Shown here: in pieces, positions 10,560 to 21,970 of the stretch
How the letters are laid out: every line of letters begins with the position of its first letter
How positions within the stretch are numbered: the first letter of the stretch is position 1
The notes under the pieces: generated by a model
Database searches by the model: none
Told to the model about the DNA's origin: nothing
What the model saw: only the letters and a program-made list of their open reading frames with translations
Made by a program: the position numbers and the translations under genes
NCBI GenBank assembly: GCA_017893485.1
Contig: CM030366.1
Coordinates: 99,011,085 to 99,075,084, forward strand
Direction of reading: 5' to 3'
Origin: Hemerocallis citrina
Taxonomy: Eukaryota; Streptophyta; Magnoliopsida; Asparagales; Asphodelaceae
Length of the DNA stretch: 64,000 nt

Positions 10560-10930
10560 CCTCGATGCGCAAGCATCATGTAAGATAGCTCAAAGACAAC
10601 AACCGGAGAAACATCTCCCTACCATGTACCCCACGAATAGGCCTTCAAAACCCTCAACGTGCAGATACACCCGATACATTTTGTGAATAGGTCTGCCGAT
10701 CCTCAACACACAAATGCACCCTGCATGCTCCGTGAATAGGCCCGTAGACCCTCTACACGCGAATATCTAAATACCATGTACCCCACGAATAGGCCTTCAA
10801 GACCCTCAACGTGTAGATACACCCGATACATTCCGTGAATAGGTCTGCCAACCTTCAACACGCAAATGCACCATGCATGCTCCGTGAATAGGCCCGTAGA
10901 CCCTCAACACGCGAACAACTAAATACCCTC
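10560..10930. repeat. minisatellite: ~51-bp units in 152-bp triplets
   Basis: Units share the core CGTGAATAGG followed by a phrase such as CCCGTAGACCCTC and CACGCGAA. Three slightly different units form a 152-bp higher-order repeat: ACCATGTACCCCACGAATAG recurs at 10621 and 10773. It sits inside the 9822-13409 LTR. Confidence 0.88.
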
Positions 10931-11289
10931 TAGTTGGACTAACAAACCAGAATCCTTTTCTCTAGAGTTAGTGCATCCTGCCGGACTTCAACAACAACTA
11001 AACCAAGACCCCTCAGGCTTAACTCAACAAATCCCAACTGCCGGTTCTCAGGACTCCCACTCAACTCCTAGAGACCTCAACAGAATCAAAACTCACTAAT
11101 CCATCGTTAAAACGATCAAAGGAGAAACCTCTCCACTCAACTAAACCCAAATCTTTACAAATTTCTAACATTCAATCCAACGATGAAGTATCTTGAAAAC
11201 ATATGTTCTATGGAAGAATAGTAAGTTATAGATCCAAAACATTTAAAGAATTAGTCGTTTAAAGAACATCAAAATACCTTAGGAAAAGT

Positions 11290-11735
11290 ATCAGAACCAG
11301 TCGACTGCAAAAGGTCACCAGTCGACTGTCCAGAGTGAAAACTAGCATCTTTAAGAAATAAAATCTAAGTATCTACAGTCGACTGCAAAACTCACTAGTC
11401 GACTATCCAGAGGGAAATCCAGTAATTTTTGGAAAATAAGTCTAAGTATAGTAGAAGTCGACTGTTAATAGTATATAGGTCGACTGTCCAGAGGAAATTC
11501 CAACCTTTCTTTAAGAAAATATTCTAAGTGTTGTAAGTCGACTTAAAAAGTCATAGGTCGACTTACCAGAGAGAAAACTACAGTAACTTTAAAAGTAATC
11601 TGGGTGGTACCAGTCAACTGTAAAAGTCGTCAGTCGACTGTCCAGAACCCAATTTCAAGAGAACTAAAGATCGCAGCAGCTAGGTCGTATCATTCGACTG
11701 AAAGGTCATATCAGTCGACTGTCGGCCTACAGACT
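11290..11735. repeat. array of paired CAGTCGACTG palindromes
   Basis: About six units of roughly 80 bp each carry two copies of a GTCGAC-centred palindrome (best form CAGTCGACTG) about 20 bp apart, followed by CCAGAG and an A-rich stretch. Examples are near 11297/11319, 11377/11396, 11454/11475, 11535/11554, 11610/11629 and 11690/11708. Another pair lies at about 12175 and 12196. The second member of most pairs is followed by TCCAGAG. Confidence 0.9.
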
Positions 11736-12610
11736 GTATAGTTTTGGCAGTGCATATGTCAAAACTAGGGTTTTTAGGAATCAGTCATATATCAAAATAA
11801 CTTTCTTTTATTCTTCAAATCTTAGTAATACCAAAATAATTCGATTTAAACTTAGTATTTGAGAAATCCAATTTCAAACAATATATTTCACATAATTCAC
11901 AAATGCCCAATTTAAATCCTCACAACTCAAATCCTCAAAACATGGTCCTCTAGACCATTAATCATTCACAACATTCCTCAACTAAATCTCAACTATTCTC
12001 TATAGTTGAATCATGAACAAAACCAATTTATCCTCAACATGGTCAAGTAGTTTTTATCCAACTCACCAATAATCCAAAAATCTCATCTTTAATTTAATTA
12101 ATGCATGGCATCTATCAAACTCAATCAATTCAACATTAATCCCACATTTTAATAAAATGTAATCTAGCAGTAGCAGTCGACTGCTTCGAGTCACCAGTCG
12201 ACTGTTCACAACGAAAATCTAACATTATTAACCCACTAACAATTTTTATTAAATTCTCAACAGATCTAACATCATTCATATGCAGATGTCTAGAGTTCTT
12301 CTCAAAGATCCAATTTTTCACCCATCCAACATATACATATTCAACATCCAATCAATCTAAACATTCATATTGTTCTCATATAACATACACAAATCAAAGA
12401 GAAATAAACAAAACAACCAAATAATTATATCTACTCATCCACAACATACACAAACAAAATAAACAAAACAATGTCACTCACCTTAGGAATGAAGAGATTC
12501 AACAAGAAAGCATCTCCTTTTGTGAGATCCAAAAATCCTCCTCTTGATCACCAAGAAAATAATAATATAATAAAACCTGAGTTGTGCAGCGAATGACGGC
12601 TGCACACCCT

Positions 12611-12618
12611 CTTTTATA
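12611..12618 (-). promoter_or_regulatory. TATA box of nested LTR
   Basis: TATAAAAG on the minus strand, followed by GAGGGTGTGCAGCCG, lies about 790 bp from the LTR start and is the best core-promoter candidate in this LTR. Confidence 0.5.
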
Positions 12619-15127
12619 CAGGCCGGAAATAAAGATTTAGGGTTTTAGAAATGCATTTGCAAAATAGTCCTCCCAAAATATAACTTTACATATATAACCT
12701 TTTCTTAGTTAAAATAGGTTGACTAAATCAAAAATAAATCAAATATTTTATCACTGAGTTGTCCAACAATCTGGAACAGCCCAGTAAATAATAAAAATCC
12801 GAATTTACAACTCAGGGTGGTGATTTTGCACAAAAGCCCTCCCTTTTGTAATATTTGCAAACATATCATAAAATATTCATAAAAATCCAAAAAAATCAGA
12901 AATAATATCTAATAATACATATTATATTTTCTAATCAAAATATTTGACTTTTACTCTCCAGAAAAATATTTGCACAAGATTCTACATGAATTCCATATTT
13001 GCAAAAACACTCTTTTTGTTTAAATCTTCACCAAATTGACTTTAAATAAAATCTAAGTATATTTAAATTCAAATGATAACCATGGAGAACCTAAATGTCA
13101 GTAAAAATGAATTTTCATAATTTATTTAAGTTCCAAACGACTTTTTTTACATAAAAGCCCCTCCCTTTCGTGGTATTTATAAAAATAGTTTCTCTACTCA
13201 GAAAAATCCCAAATTTTAGAATATACTCCATTATAATTAGTAGAATTTACTAAAAATATAAAATCGGTTATTTACACCAAAAATATTTGCACGTGTTTCG
13301 CACGTGTAAAAAGATAAATCTTTTAGAAAATATTTATTAAATCTCCAGAAAATAATTTTAATTTATTTTCAAATATTTAAAATAATATTTGAAAATACGG
13401 GGTTCTATAGTACTTCGTTCGTTCGTGGGTTGTGTGCTCGTTATTGTGTACGTGGCGTTCGTCGTTCCTTGTTCGTGTGCTCGTAGTGGGTTGTGGTTGT
13501 TCGTTCCGTTTGGATCGTGCCCCGGGAATTTGTTCCCGTTATTCTTGTTGGATCGTTGTTTTCGTCATCTTCCAGGCAAGTAACTTGTACTCCAATTCAT
13601 TTGTTTGATACAAGTCCAAAAGTTCACCTATAGTGTAGTTGGGTCTAGAGACAACTCGTGTTTATGTTTTCCTTGATGGGTTTTGTCTCTATTGTGATAT
13701 TTTGGCCATAGAAGACTCACGAAAAAATCTTAACATGATTTAACCTAGGATTCGCTCGATTCTTGATTTTGAACATGTATGTGAGATTTGTGTGCAAACT
13801 TGTATTTTGGTTAAGACCCATGAGATAGTTGGCGTTGACATGTTAATAACCCTAATTCATGATGTTTAGACACTTGGTAGAATTTATTTCAAGTTTGGAT
13901 GTGTTTGGATCGATTTTCTTGAATCTATGTTGATTTTGTTTTAAGGGGGAAAATCTGTATTTTGGCACTGTTCTGTTTTGTTTGCGGTTTTCGACTGTGT
14001 TAAAGTCAGTATCTCAATTTCGATATAAAATATGAGTTTTAGATAATTTCATTTATTTTCAACCCCCTCTGACCTTGCTTGATTTTGATTTCGTATGACT
14101 GAGTTATGGCTGTTTTAGTACAGAGGTGTCGATCTTTTCCAAATGTTGTTTTCAGTAATTTTGATAATAAACTATTTTCAAGAACCATGCTATACATGTA
14201 ATTTTGATTTGAAACTTTGGTCAGTTTTTCTTTATATAGTTAGGGATTACCCAGAACTTTGGTAAATTTTATTGATAAGTTTTATGTGATATTTCATGCT
14301 CGTTTCTAAAATTTATACATGCTGTATTTTGCTCGCTGTTCTGTAAAGAACCTTATTTTCACTATGATTCCTTTTACTGTATGAAAAATATTTGTGAAAT
14401 GTGAAAGTTAGTAAATTTTATCTATTTTCACCTCCCTTTGGCGGATTTGGATTTCGTTTCACTGGTTGCGAGATATCTTCATTTTCTTACAGCAGTGTTG
14501 GGAATTCCAGATTTGCCAAACTATGTTTTCTTGATGTTTTCCTAATTTTGATGACTAAACAAATTTTACTGGAATATTATGAAACTTTATATTTTGATGC
14601 TAGACATATAGGGAAATACCCCAAATTTTTTCTGAATTTATTTGAGAGGTTTTGATGCAGTTTTCCTGACTGAGAATTCGTTTTCTTGATTTCTGACTGA
14701 ACATGTTTTCTGATTTCAAATCTGTTTTGAGTCATGATGTTGTGAATTACTATATGACTTAATTATACTCGCTGGGTTAGTGTGGGAGTCTATTTTTCAG
14801 ATCCTTTGACGGATCCAGATTTGGATGTTTGAAGTAGCGGTAATCACTGTTTTAGTACAATACTGTCTTGCTGTCCTGAATTAGAAAACTAGTTGTTTCA
14901 CCCTGTTATGTGTTATCCTGTACTTGTACTTGTTTATCTTGCACCCTGAACCTGATACATGTTTATACCCTGTTATTCTTGACCTGTTTCGTGACACACA
15001 CATGCTTGTTTGACATTAATAATAAAATAATCAAGCCGGGGTTTAAGGGAAAGATCGAATAGTGGATAATTAAGAAACGTGTACTCGGAAGGGAGCCCGT
15101 ATTTTCCATTTTGATTCATGTTGATAC

Positions 15128-15320
15128 ATGAACCTGTTGCTGCATAGACCTGTTGGTTCATGTACCTGTTACCTGTTGCTGCATGGACCTGTTGGTTCAT
15201 GTACCTGTTACTTGTTGCTGCATGGACCTGTTGGTTCATGTACCTGTTACTTGCTGCTGCACGGACCTGTTGGTCGTGTACCTGTTGCTTCATGAACCTG
15301 TTGCTGCATGATTCGGATGA
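15128..15320. repeat. 39-bp minisatellite in solo LTR
   Basis: About four copies with a 39-bp period contain TTGCTGCATGGACCTGTTGG followed by TTCATGTACC. Because 39 is divisible by 3, the minus strand gives an open frame of repeating NRYMNQQVHAAT-like residues, which is an artefact. Confidence 0.88.
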
Positions 15321-16208
15321 TTCATGTACATGTTGATTCATGAACCTGTTACCTATTTTTGTTCTGATTCCTGAGTACACTGCCCTCTATGGTCCACTAT
15401 GAAATCTAAAACGAAACTGCATTGACTGTAGCAACCATGTGATAAAAGGATAGCACATGAAGTGTTACCTAGATAGTAATAATACAAGATATTTAATACA
15501 TGATATTTAATACATGATACGTGAGATTTGATACTTGATACATGTTATATGATTACCTGTTACCTGATACCTGTTACATGTTGACCTGTTTACTTGATGT
15601 CTTGACACTTGATTTAAGCCATTTTATACTGGTTCACTTTTGCCATGCTAGTTGTTTATTTTGGACATCATGATTATACCATGCTAGGTTTGTTGCTTAG
15701 ATTCACCCATTTCCATGTGCTTGTATCCTACATTATTTATGATCCGTAACTTGCAATTGACGGGTACTTGTGTTTTTTCTTTTCCTCTTTCCTGCATTCA
15801 TTGTATTGCAGATTTTGGAGGACAGGTTCCAGACAGTATTGGTGACATGATGTACTAGATGCTGGAATTTTGCTATTATTATTCTTGTTGCTTATTTTGG
15901 ACAATATTGTATTCTTGTATTTGGATTTATTCTTGTATTTGGTCAATGTGACCCATGATTATTTGTGTTATTCAGATCATGACTATTTGAGATTAATATA
16001 TTTTATTTCAAGTATTCTTGTTGGTTTTTGGTTCATATGTGCATGTGGTTGACTTTTCTGGCTTCCGACTCTGATTATATTGTGATATGTTGTAAAGATT
16101 CTTGAACAGCTTATGGATGATGAAAATCATTCGCTGGGCTTTTGTTGCGTATCCGTATTCCGTATTCTTTTGGGAAGCGGGGTGTGACAGAAAGTGGGGT
16201 AAACAATC

Positions 16209-16328
16209 GATACCACTGGAAGGATTCCTCTTTGGCTAATAGGTACTATAGTTTGTATTCATGAGATAGGTTTAGTAGGTATTTTCTTTTACGGTTCATG
16301 TTCCGGGCTGGGTTCATCTCTATATTAA
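16209..16328 (+). pseudogene. psbJ: psbJ, main part after the LTR insertion
   Basis: The frame reads [20 protein letters not shown] then [18 protein letters not shown], with the normal stop lost and TAA two codons later. PsbJ is a 40-residue photosystem II subunit. Its start region is at 8507-8516 (ATCCTGATA for the usual ATG context), separated by the 7.6-kb LTR and 71 bp of unrelated filler. The start codon is lost. Confidence 0.93.
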
Positions 16329-16363
16329 TCAGATGCACCGGATTGTAAACATGAAAGAGTTAG

Positions 16364-19300
16364 TGTAACACCCCGTAAAATTGAGTTATGACAATTTTGT
16401 CCCCGGGTGTTACACACATATATTTTGTATTATTACGAGTAGTATCCGTAATTCGATTATGTATTTGAATTTAAATTTTAACTCAAATATTTAATAATAT
16501 GTTTTTACGTGTATTGCACGTGTTTTCAATACACGTGACAATTACGTATATTCCACCGTTACGTGTAATGTTTCTACATATTTCAACTATTATTTTTTAT
16601 AACTTTTTCGAATTCGTTTTATAACTTGAAATTCATTTTTCTCCTATTTTGGACACGAATATATTGTATACGTGCAATGCACGTGTTTTCTATGTACGTG
16701 TGGATTACATTATTGTATATATAAAATTAATGAAATGTATTTTTCGTATGTTATATTTCGATTATTTATAAACATTTTTCTATTGGTAAAATCTATTTCG
16801 TATATGAATATTTGTTTTTTACATGTGATGCATTCGATTATTTATAAACATTTTTCCGTTGGTAAAATCTATTTCGTATTTGAATATTTGTTTTTTACAT
16901 GTGACGCACGTGTTTGCAGTGTACGTGTTGGTTATATTCTCTGTCAAATTAAAATTTATGAAGTGTGTGTGTATTTATTTTTATTTGTGCATGAAAACTT
17001 TAAATATAATTAAATTAAAATAGTTTTATTAAATACATATTACATATTATAACATATACATTTAATTTAAGAAAGACTCTTAATTGTGTGCACCCATGTA
17101 GCATGCAAGTGCACATGCTTTGTGCAAACCATTTCTGGCCGGTCATTCTTGAAAAAGTGGGTAGTTAATTGTGTTAGTGGGTAATTAGTTACAACCCATT
17201 AATTAATTAATCCATTTTAACCCCCCTCCAAATCCTAATTCTAAATGGCAAAAACAAAACAAAAGAAAAATGTTCATGTTGCTTTGCTGCCGATTTTCCC
17301 ACTGATGGTTCTTCTCTTCGGCGCGGATTTCGAGGAGGCTTGGGGGCTTCTTTAGGAGTTCCCTTTTGCTAGGAGTTTCTATGGAAAAAATCTTCCATTA
17401 GGTGGGTGTTTCTTCAACTTCCTAATATAGTTTTATTAGTATAATAGTTGAAATGTGTGAATTGTTAGATGCATGATAACTTATATAGATTGAACATTCA
17501 TGTTTAGATTAATTGTTGTTGATTGAATGTGTGAAATTAAGATATGTTTGATTTGGGGGCATTTTCATAAGTTTTTGTTTTGAATTCTAGTTGCACTTCA
17601 AAAAATCATAACTATTAAACTAGATGAAATCTAGAGCTAAAAATTTTATAGGAGCATCTCGTATATGTCAAGAAAATCCCCTTAAAATTTTATAATATTT
17701 GGATGTCGTTTACTATTTTAATAATATCCAAACTTAGGACTGGTGGGCAGTTGTCTAGTTGCTGGAAATTTGTACACATTTCGGATTTTGATCATTTCGG
17801 CATCTTAGATGCAGTATTTTGAGAAAGGTCAAAACTAAGAAGTTAAAGTAGACTCGTTAACCTTTCTTAAAGTCTAAGAAATCAATTTTTCATGAAGAAT
17901 AGAATTTATAATGAATTTTACAAGATTGAACAGTGGTAGTCTGTATAACATTTCGACCCGACTGTAAATTTTGAAGAATTCAGGGTTATAGACACAATAT
18001 TTTGGAGAAACTTATAATTACAAAGTTATAGTATACTTTTATACCTTTAATTTGATCTGAAGAATACAAAATTTCGTGAAGTATATAATTTTCTATGATT
18101 TTTACAAGTAGTATGAGCTGCAGTTTTCGGATTGTAAACCTACTGTTTTGCAAATGAAATTAGACGAAGTAATTGAGGATGAATGTAGAAGATCTTAACT
18201 ACAAAGTTGTATTAGAACCATTTTTTTATTCCGATGAAACTAATAAATCTACTTTTAGAGTAGTATTGGAATTTATATGACTTCTTCAATACCATTGGGT
18301 TAATGTCTTTTATCTAGTTGTCCTAAAACTTTTACAACGTATAAAAACTGGATTTAAAATTGGAATGTTAGTAAGATGTACCTTATGAGGAATTAAGAGG
18401 TAATTAAAGGATGAATTTGGGATATTAAACATGTGATGTTTATATGGGTTTTATCTCATCAAGTGTTATTGAATGTTGTTATAAGAAGTTGGTTACTTCA
18501 TGATTGATAATAGCAAAGAGAATAGATAAAGAAGAAATGATGAATAATGAATAAGATGTTAATGATGAGGTTAGATGTAACCTATGTGATCTCTTTTGAG
18601 ATTGTTGTTTGTTCTAGAGTGAGCGGGACCCAGAATACCTACAGTTGTGATAAATAAAATTTGAAAAGTAGCCAGTGTGGGCTAACATTTTCTCGTGTGT
18701 TGATTTAAGTCCGGTAGGGTAAGCTAGCTCTAGGTTGTGATGATTATAACTAAACCTAAGGACCGACACTAGGAGGAGATTTGATGAAGTATGGGCAAAC
18801 ATGAGTATGAGGGCCTTATTTGATTCGCAGTGGGAGATTATCTTTAGAATTATCAGGGTGTGAGGCATGATGTCAAAAATCACTCGCTGTGAGAGATATT
18901 TCTTCAGAATTATCGGGACGTGAGGCGTGATGTCCAATATCGCTCGCGGTTGGAGATACTTCTTCAGAATTATCAAGATCGAGGTGACACTCATGAGATA
19001 TTTGTGTGATGAGGTACCATATGATTCGTGGTGTGGGTTTTGTCTCTTGAATTATCGAGGTGTGAGGCATGACGTCCGAAAATCACTCGCGGTGGGAGAA
19101 CGACTCTAAAAAATTATCGGGGTCACGGCTTGCGGTGTGGGTTTCGTCTCTAGAATTATTGGAGTTACGACTCGCAATGGGGGAGTGATTCCTAAGAATT
19201 ATCGAGGCGGTACTAGAACTCACAGGATATCTAAGCCTTACATTAGTCACCGTAGTAGCATTTCATAACAAGGGATTGAATCCTATAATGAGGAGTACGA

Positions 19301-19767
19301 TAAGGGCTTGCCCTCAGACCTATGTACTATGGAATGCATAGAATCCGAACAAGTGTGTATTAGTGCAACGTAGTGTGAATATCTGCATTAGGCATTAGGT
19401 CATATCATACACTGACATAATTAGGATAGTCACTTCTATGTTTTCTGCACTCAAGTTTGTGATTGCTAAAGTAGAAGAATCGTTGTATTACAGCATTGCG
19501 TCAGTTGTATGCAACTGACGTGCCCACAGTTTTCAAGTGCAGGACTTGGTTAGCGAAAAATGCAAAGATGAGTTGATACTGATGATTACTTCCAGATTAA
19601 AGTTATTGAATGTTAAATTTGTATATTTTATGTAACTTCCACGGTGTATTTATAACGGACAATTTGTAAATGAAAAGTTTTAAAATTCCTTGTAAATTTG
19701 TACGAATTGAAGAAAAAGATCCGGTATTTGTTACGAATTACCTGTGTTTAGGATTCGGGGCGTTACA
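16364..19767 (+). mobile_element. solo LTR, 3404 bp
   Basis: Ends are TGTAACACCCCG and CGGGGCGTTACA. The flanks are GTTAG on the left and GTAAC on the right, an imperfect TSD. It contains repeated CACGTG-type motifs near 16500-16540, 16670-16710 and 16905-16930, a minisatellite at 18845-19210, and the shared block GGGATTGAATCC...GGGCTTGCCCTC at about 19271-19320. No coding region. Its length is close to that of the intact element's LTRs, and the end sequences are alike. Confidence 0.85.
18845..19210. repeat. degenerate ~61-bp minisatellite
   Basis: Units begin AATTATCGGG or a variant, continue with GTGAGGCATGATGTC and ATCACTCGCGGTGGGAGA, and recur at about 18848, 18909, 18970, 19050 and 19110 with decaying copies after that. 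It occupies the place where the related LTRs hold the AGTATGAGGGCC block. Confidence 0.75.
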
Positions 19768-20172
19768 GTAACTCTTAGAGAGAAACAAAACTTTGATTTA
19801 TCTCATACCATACAAATTGGAAAGTTATTCAGTCAACATAATCAAAATATTATATTCGTAGAAATGACAAAACGGTTCTATGATTCTTCCAAACTGCTCT
19901 ATTCCTTTGTTTATTATGATTTTCTTTTATGGAATTGAATTTGAATTTATTTCCATTGATTTATAGGTTGGGCTTGTCGAACCCCTGTGAATAACGTGAA
20001 AGTAGGATACTCATGGAGAGTTAGCCGCCCGCACGAATGATATAAATACTACTATTGCTTTAGCCTCACCCAGGTCAGCAACATATTTTTATGCAAGTCT
20101 TACAAAAAAAAGATTTTATTATTTCGGAAAATACATTCAACCAACTCCATTACTTTTACCAATTAACATCCT
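19768..20172. other. possible plastid petA-psbJ spacer remnant
   Basis: AT-rich sequence directly after the third solo LTR. Its position beyond psbJ is where petA-psbJ spacer would lie, but I did not recognise coding sequence. The segment near 19975-20085 is less AT-rich and unassigned. Confidence 0.35.
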
Positions 20173-20495
20173 AGGGTATCTGTTGCTTTCGTAAAAAGAA
20201 GTTTTTCAAAGTTGATATTGGTCAAGTCTTATCTTCGTTCAACCATGTCTCAAGAGAAGGGAATGTTAGGAAAGCTTGATTATGAACAATTAATTAGTGA
20301 GTTCGCTGTAAGGAATGCGAGAAGAAGGCACTTTAAGTGATACATTATCATAATAATAAAATATCTAGCTTTGTCTTTTATAGTGTTCGATTTTTATATA
20401 TACTTGATTTTTTAAAAAATTCTCACATTATGTATGAGGGCACCATTTTGGGAGTTCGCCTTGGGGGCCCCATGAGCTCAGGGTCGGCATGTTGA
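20173..20495 (+). pseudogene. hAT transposase C-terminal remnant and element end
   Basis: The frame ending at TGA 20338-20340 reads [20 protein letters not shown] then TMSQEKGMLGKLDYEQLISE. This matches the hAT dimerisation tail of plant transposases of the DUF4371 type (SFSKLKLIKSYLRSTMSQ), recalled from the family. Downstream, GGGGGCCCCATGAGCTCAGG near 20460 and GGTCGGCA resemble the end sequence of such elements. The N-terminal three quarters are gone. Confidence 0.82.
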
Positions 20496-20704
20496 TACCA
20501 CCACTTACCCTGTTCTTATTCTTTTTGTTGTTGAATGAAAAAAAAAACCACATATCCTGTTAAAAATTAAAATTGTCATAGTATTTAGCTGCAGAAACTC
20601 TCAAAGGCTGTTAGCAAAAAAAAAATAATCTCAAAGGCCATTAGTTTATGAGGGCCATTTGATGTCCCATTTAACCCCATGAAAATAATGAGTTCTGAAA
20701 AATA

Positions 20705-20854
20705 GAGAAATACTACACATATATTGAGTTTGTCTTTTTTTGTAGTTGTTGGGCCCATTAATTACAAAAAGACAAATGGTTTAGACCCAACAACCACTAA
20801 AAGACAACCCAATGTATGTTTGGGATAGAATTCAATGTATGTGTAGCATTTCTC
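20705..20854. mobile_element. Mutator-type MITE, 150 bp
   Basis: Terminal inverted repeats GAGAAATACTACACATATAT and ATGTATGTGTAGCATTTCTC are flanked by a perfect 9-bp TSD TGAAAAATA (20696-20704, 20855-20863). A 9-bp TSD is diagnostic of Mutator-like elements. The interior is also a near palindrome (TTGTAGTTGTTGGG against CCCAACAACCACTA). No coding capacity. Confidence 0.92.
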
Positions 20855-21051
20855 TGAAAAATATCACATTACAGGAGCAGGATAAAGCAGACAATCTGAG
20901 ATTAAAGCTACTAGTAATCTACACGTGCAATTCATGTTTTAATCTTTTTTTATTAGAGTAAATAATAAGACGTAATCTAGTATCGAACCTGAGACCTCCG
21001 TTTACTCATACATAATATTTACAAATTATCCCTAATGGCACAAACTTTTAT

Positions 21052-21211
21052 TTTATATGAGTGTCATTTTTGTAAATAATTATATCTTAAATAAATTTGA
21101 ACTTTGAGAGTATTATGGTAACTAACAACAGTTTATATGAGTGTCATTTTTGTAAATAATTATATCGTAAATAAATTTGAACTTTGAGGGTATCATGGTA
21201 ACTAACAACAG
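21052..21211. repeat. 80-bp tandem duplication
   Basis: Two copies offset by exactly 80 bp, each beginning TTATATGAGTGTCATTTTTG and ending AACTAACAACAG, differ at only a few positions. No known function. Confidence 0.92.
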
Positions 21212-21348
21212 TTGAGTAAATGAATGGTTAATATAACTTCCACTTAAAAAATGAATCGTTGAGTTTAAATGGTTGAATATCTACAAATGACAACCCCAAC
21301 TCTCTAATTATAATATTAGATATTAACAATAGTTGAAAAATGTTTTTA

Positions 21349-21403
21349 GTTGTTGTTGTTGTTATTGGTGGTGGTGGTGGTGGTGGTGGTGTTGTTGTTG
21401 TCG
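21349..21403. repeat. (GTT)n(GGT)n microsatellite
   Basis: A compound trinucleotide run of GTT, then GGT, then GTT units. Confidence 0.93.
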
Positions 21404-21421
21404 ACAAATTTCACACTATAA

Positions 21422-21967
21422 GAGCATCCACAGTCGTGATTGTGAGAAAATGCATAAATGCATATTTACATATAGCATTTTGACTGTTTGCTGCAGTCGT
21501 CGAATGGTATTTTATAGCAATTTAATTTAAAATAATAAAAATCCCTTATCAGACGGAGTTTGAAGTTGCATCGGAGGGATTTAATTATTTATTAAATGGT
21601 AGACAGAACTTCAATTTGCGTCGGAAGAAAAAAAAATTACAAAAAGGTCAGACGGAAAGTGAAGTGTCGTCCGGGTTTTAGGGGGGCCTCGGACGGAAAG
21701 TGAAGTTTCGTCCGACAATTCTTGGGTTTTTTTATTACGTTTTATTATTTTTTTGGTGAGGGACGAAAAGTGAAGCTGCGTCGGAGAATTAAAAAATAAT
21801 TTTTTTCAGTTGGACGGGAAGTGAAGTTGCGTCCTTTATAATATGCATTTCTCTCATATCTACTCTCATTTATAGCAATCTACTGTCGCTAAATAGCAAA
21901 CAACTACAGTTGGTCGTTTGCTATAAAATGCATTTTATGCATAAATAGCACACGACTGTGGATGCTC
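21422..21967. mobile_element. PIF/Harbinger-type MITE, 546 bp, with internal palindromic repeats
   Basis: The TIRs GAGCATCCACAGTCGTG and CACGACTGTGGATGCTC are perfect, flanked by TSD TAA (21419-21421, 21968-21970), the 3-bp TWA/TAA duplication of Harbinger elements. The interior holds six spaced copies of a GACGGAAAGTGAAG...CGTC motif. No open frame encodes a transposase, so it is non-autonomous. Confidence 0.92.
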
Positions 21968-21970
21968 TAA

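Larger units (their letters stand above)
9822..13409 (-). mobile_element. nested solo LTR, 3588 bp
   Basis: On the plus strand it begins TGTAGCGCTCC and ends CGGGGTTCTATA, flanked by a perfect TSD GTACT (9817-9821 and 13410-13414). Read on the minus strand it has a TATA box at 12611-12618, paired CACGTG sites about 110 bp from its start, and the block shared with other LTRs here (CCATAGTACGTAGGTCCG at 10430 and GCAAGCCCTTAA near 10450). It inserted into the larger solo LTR after that element was fixed at psbJ. Confidence 0.94.
8574..16189 (+). mobile_element. solo LTR (about 4.0 kb net) splitting psbJ; contains a nested LTR
   Basis: Ends are TGTAATCCCTG and GGGGTGTGACA, flanked by a perfect 5-bp TSD, GAAAG (8569-8573 and 16190-16194). 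No gag-pol or second LTR is present, so it is a solo LTR. Removing the nested LTR at 9822-13409 and one TSD copy leaves 4023 bp. The solo LTR at 23190-26775 is the same family in inverse orientation: GTCACGCCCC at 23191 is the reverse complement of this end, and TTCAAATTCTTTTGTCAAAA near 8658 recurs there inverted near 26690. A TATA-like CTATTTAAA near 9281 fits plus orientation. Confidence 0.93.

Noticed and set aside
10560..11735. CRISPR-like regular spacing of short repeats
   Set aside because: The repeats and spacers are both repeated with a fixed tandem period, no cas genes are present, and the context is a plant LTR.
14973..15380. Repeating NRYMNQQVHAAT-type protein on the minus strand
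   Set aside because: It is produced by a 39-bp minisatellite whose period is a multiple of 3, inside a solo LTR.
16364..19767. DNA transposon with TIRs GTAACACCCCG/CGGGGCGTTAC
   Set aside because: The ends also look like inverted repeats, but its length, TG...CA termini, G-box motifs and shared internal block match the giant LTR families, so solo LTR is preferred despite an imperfect TSD.
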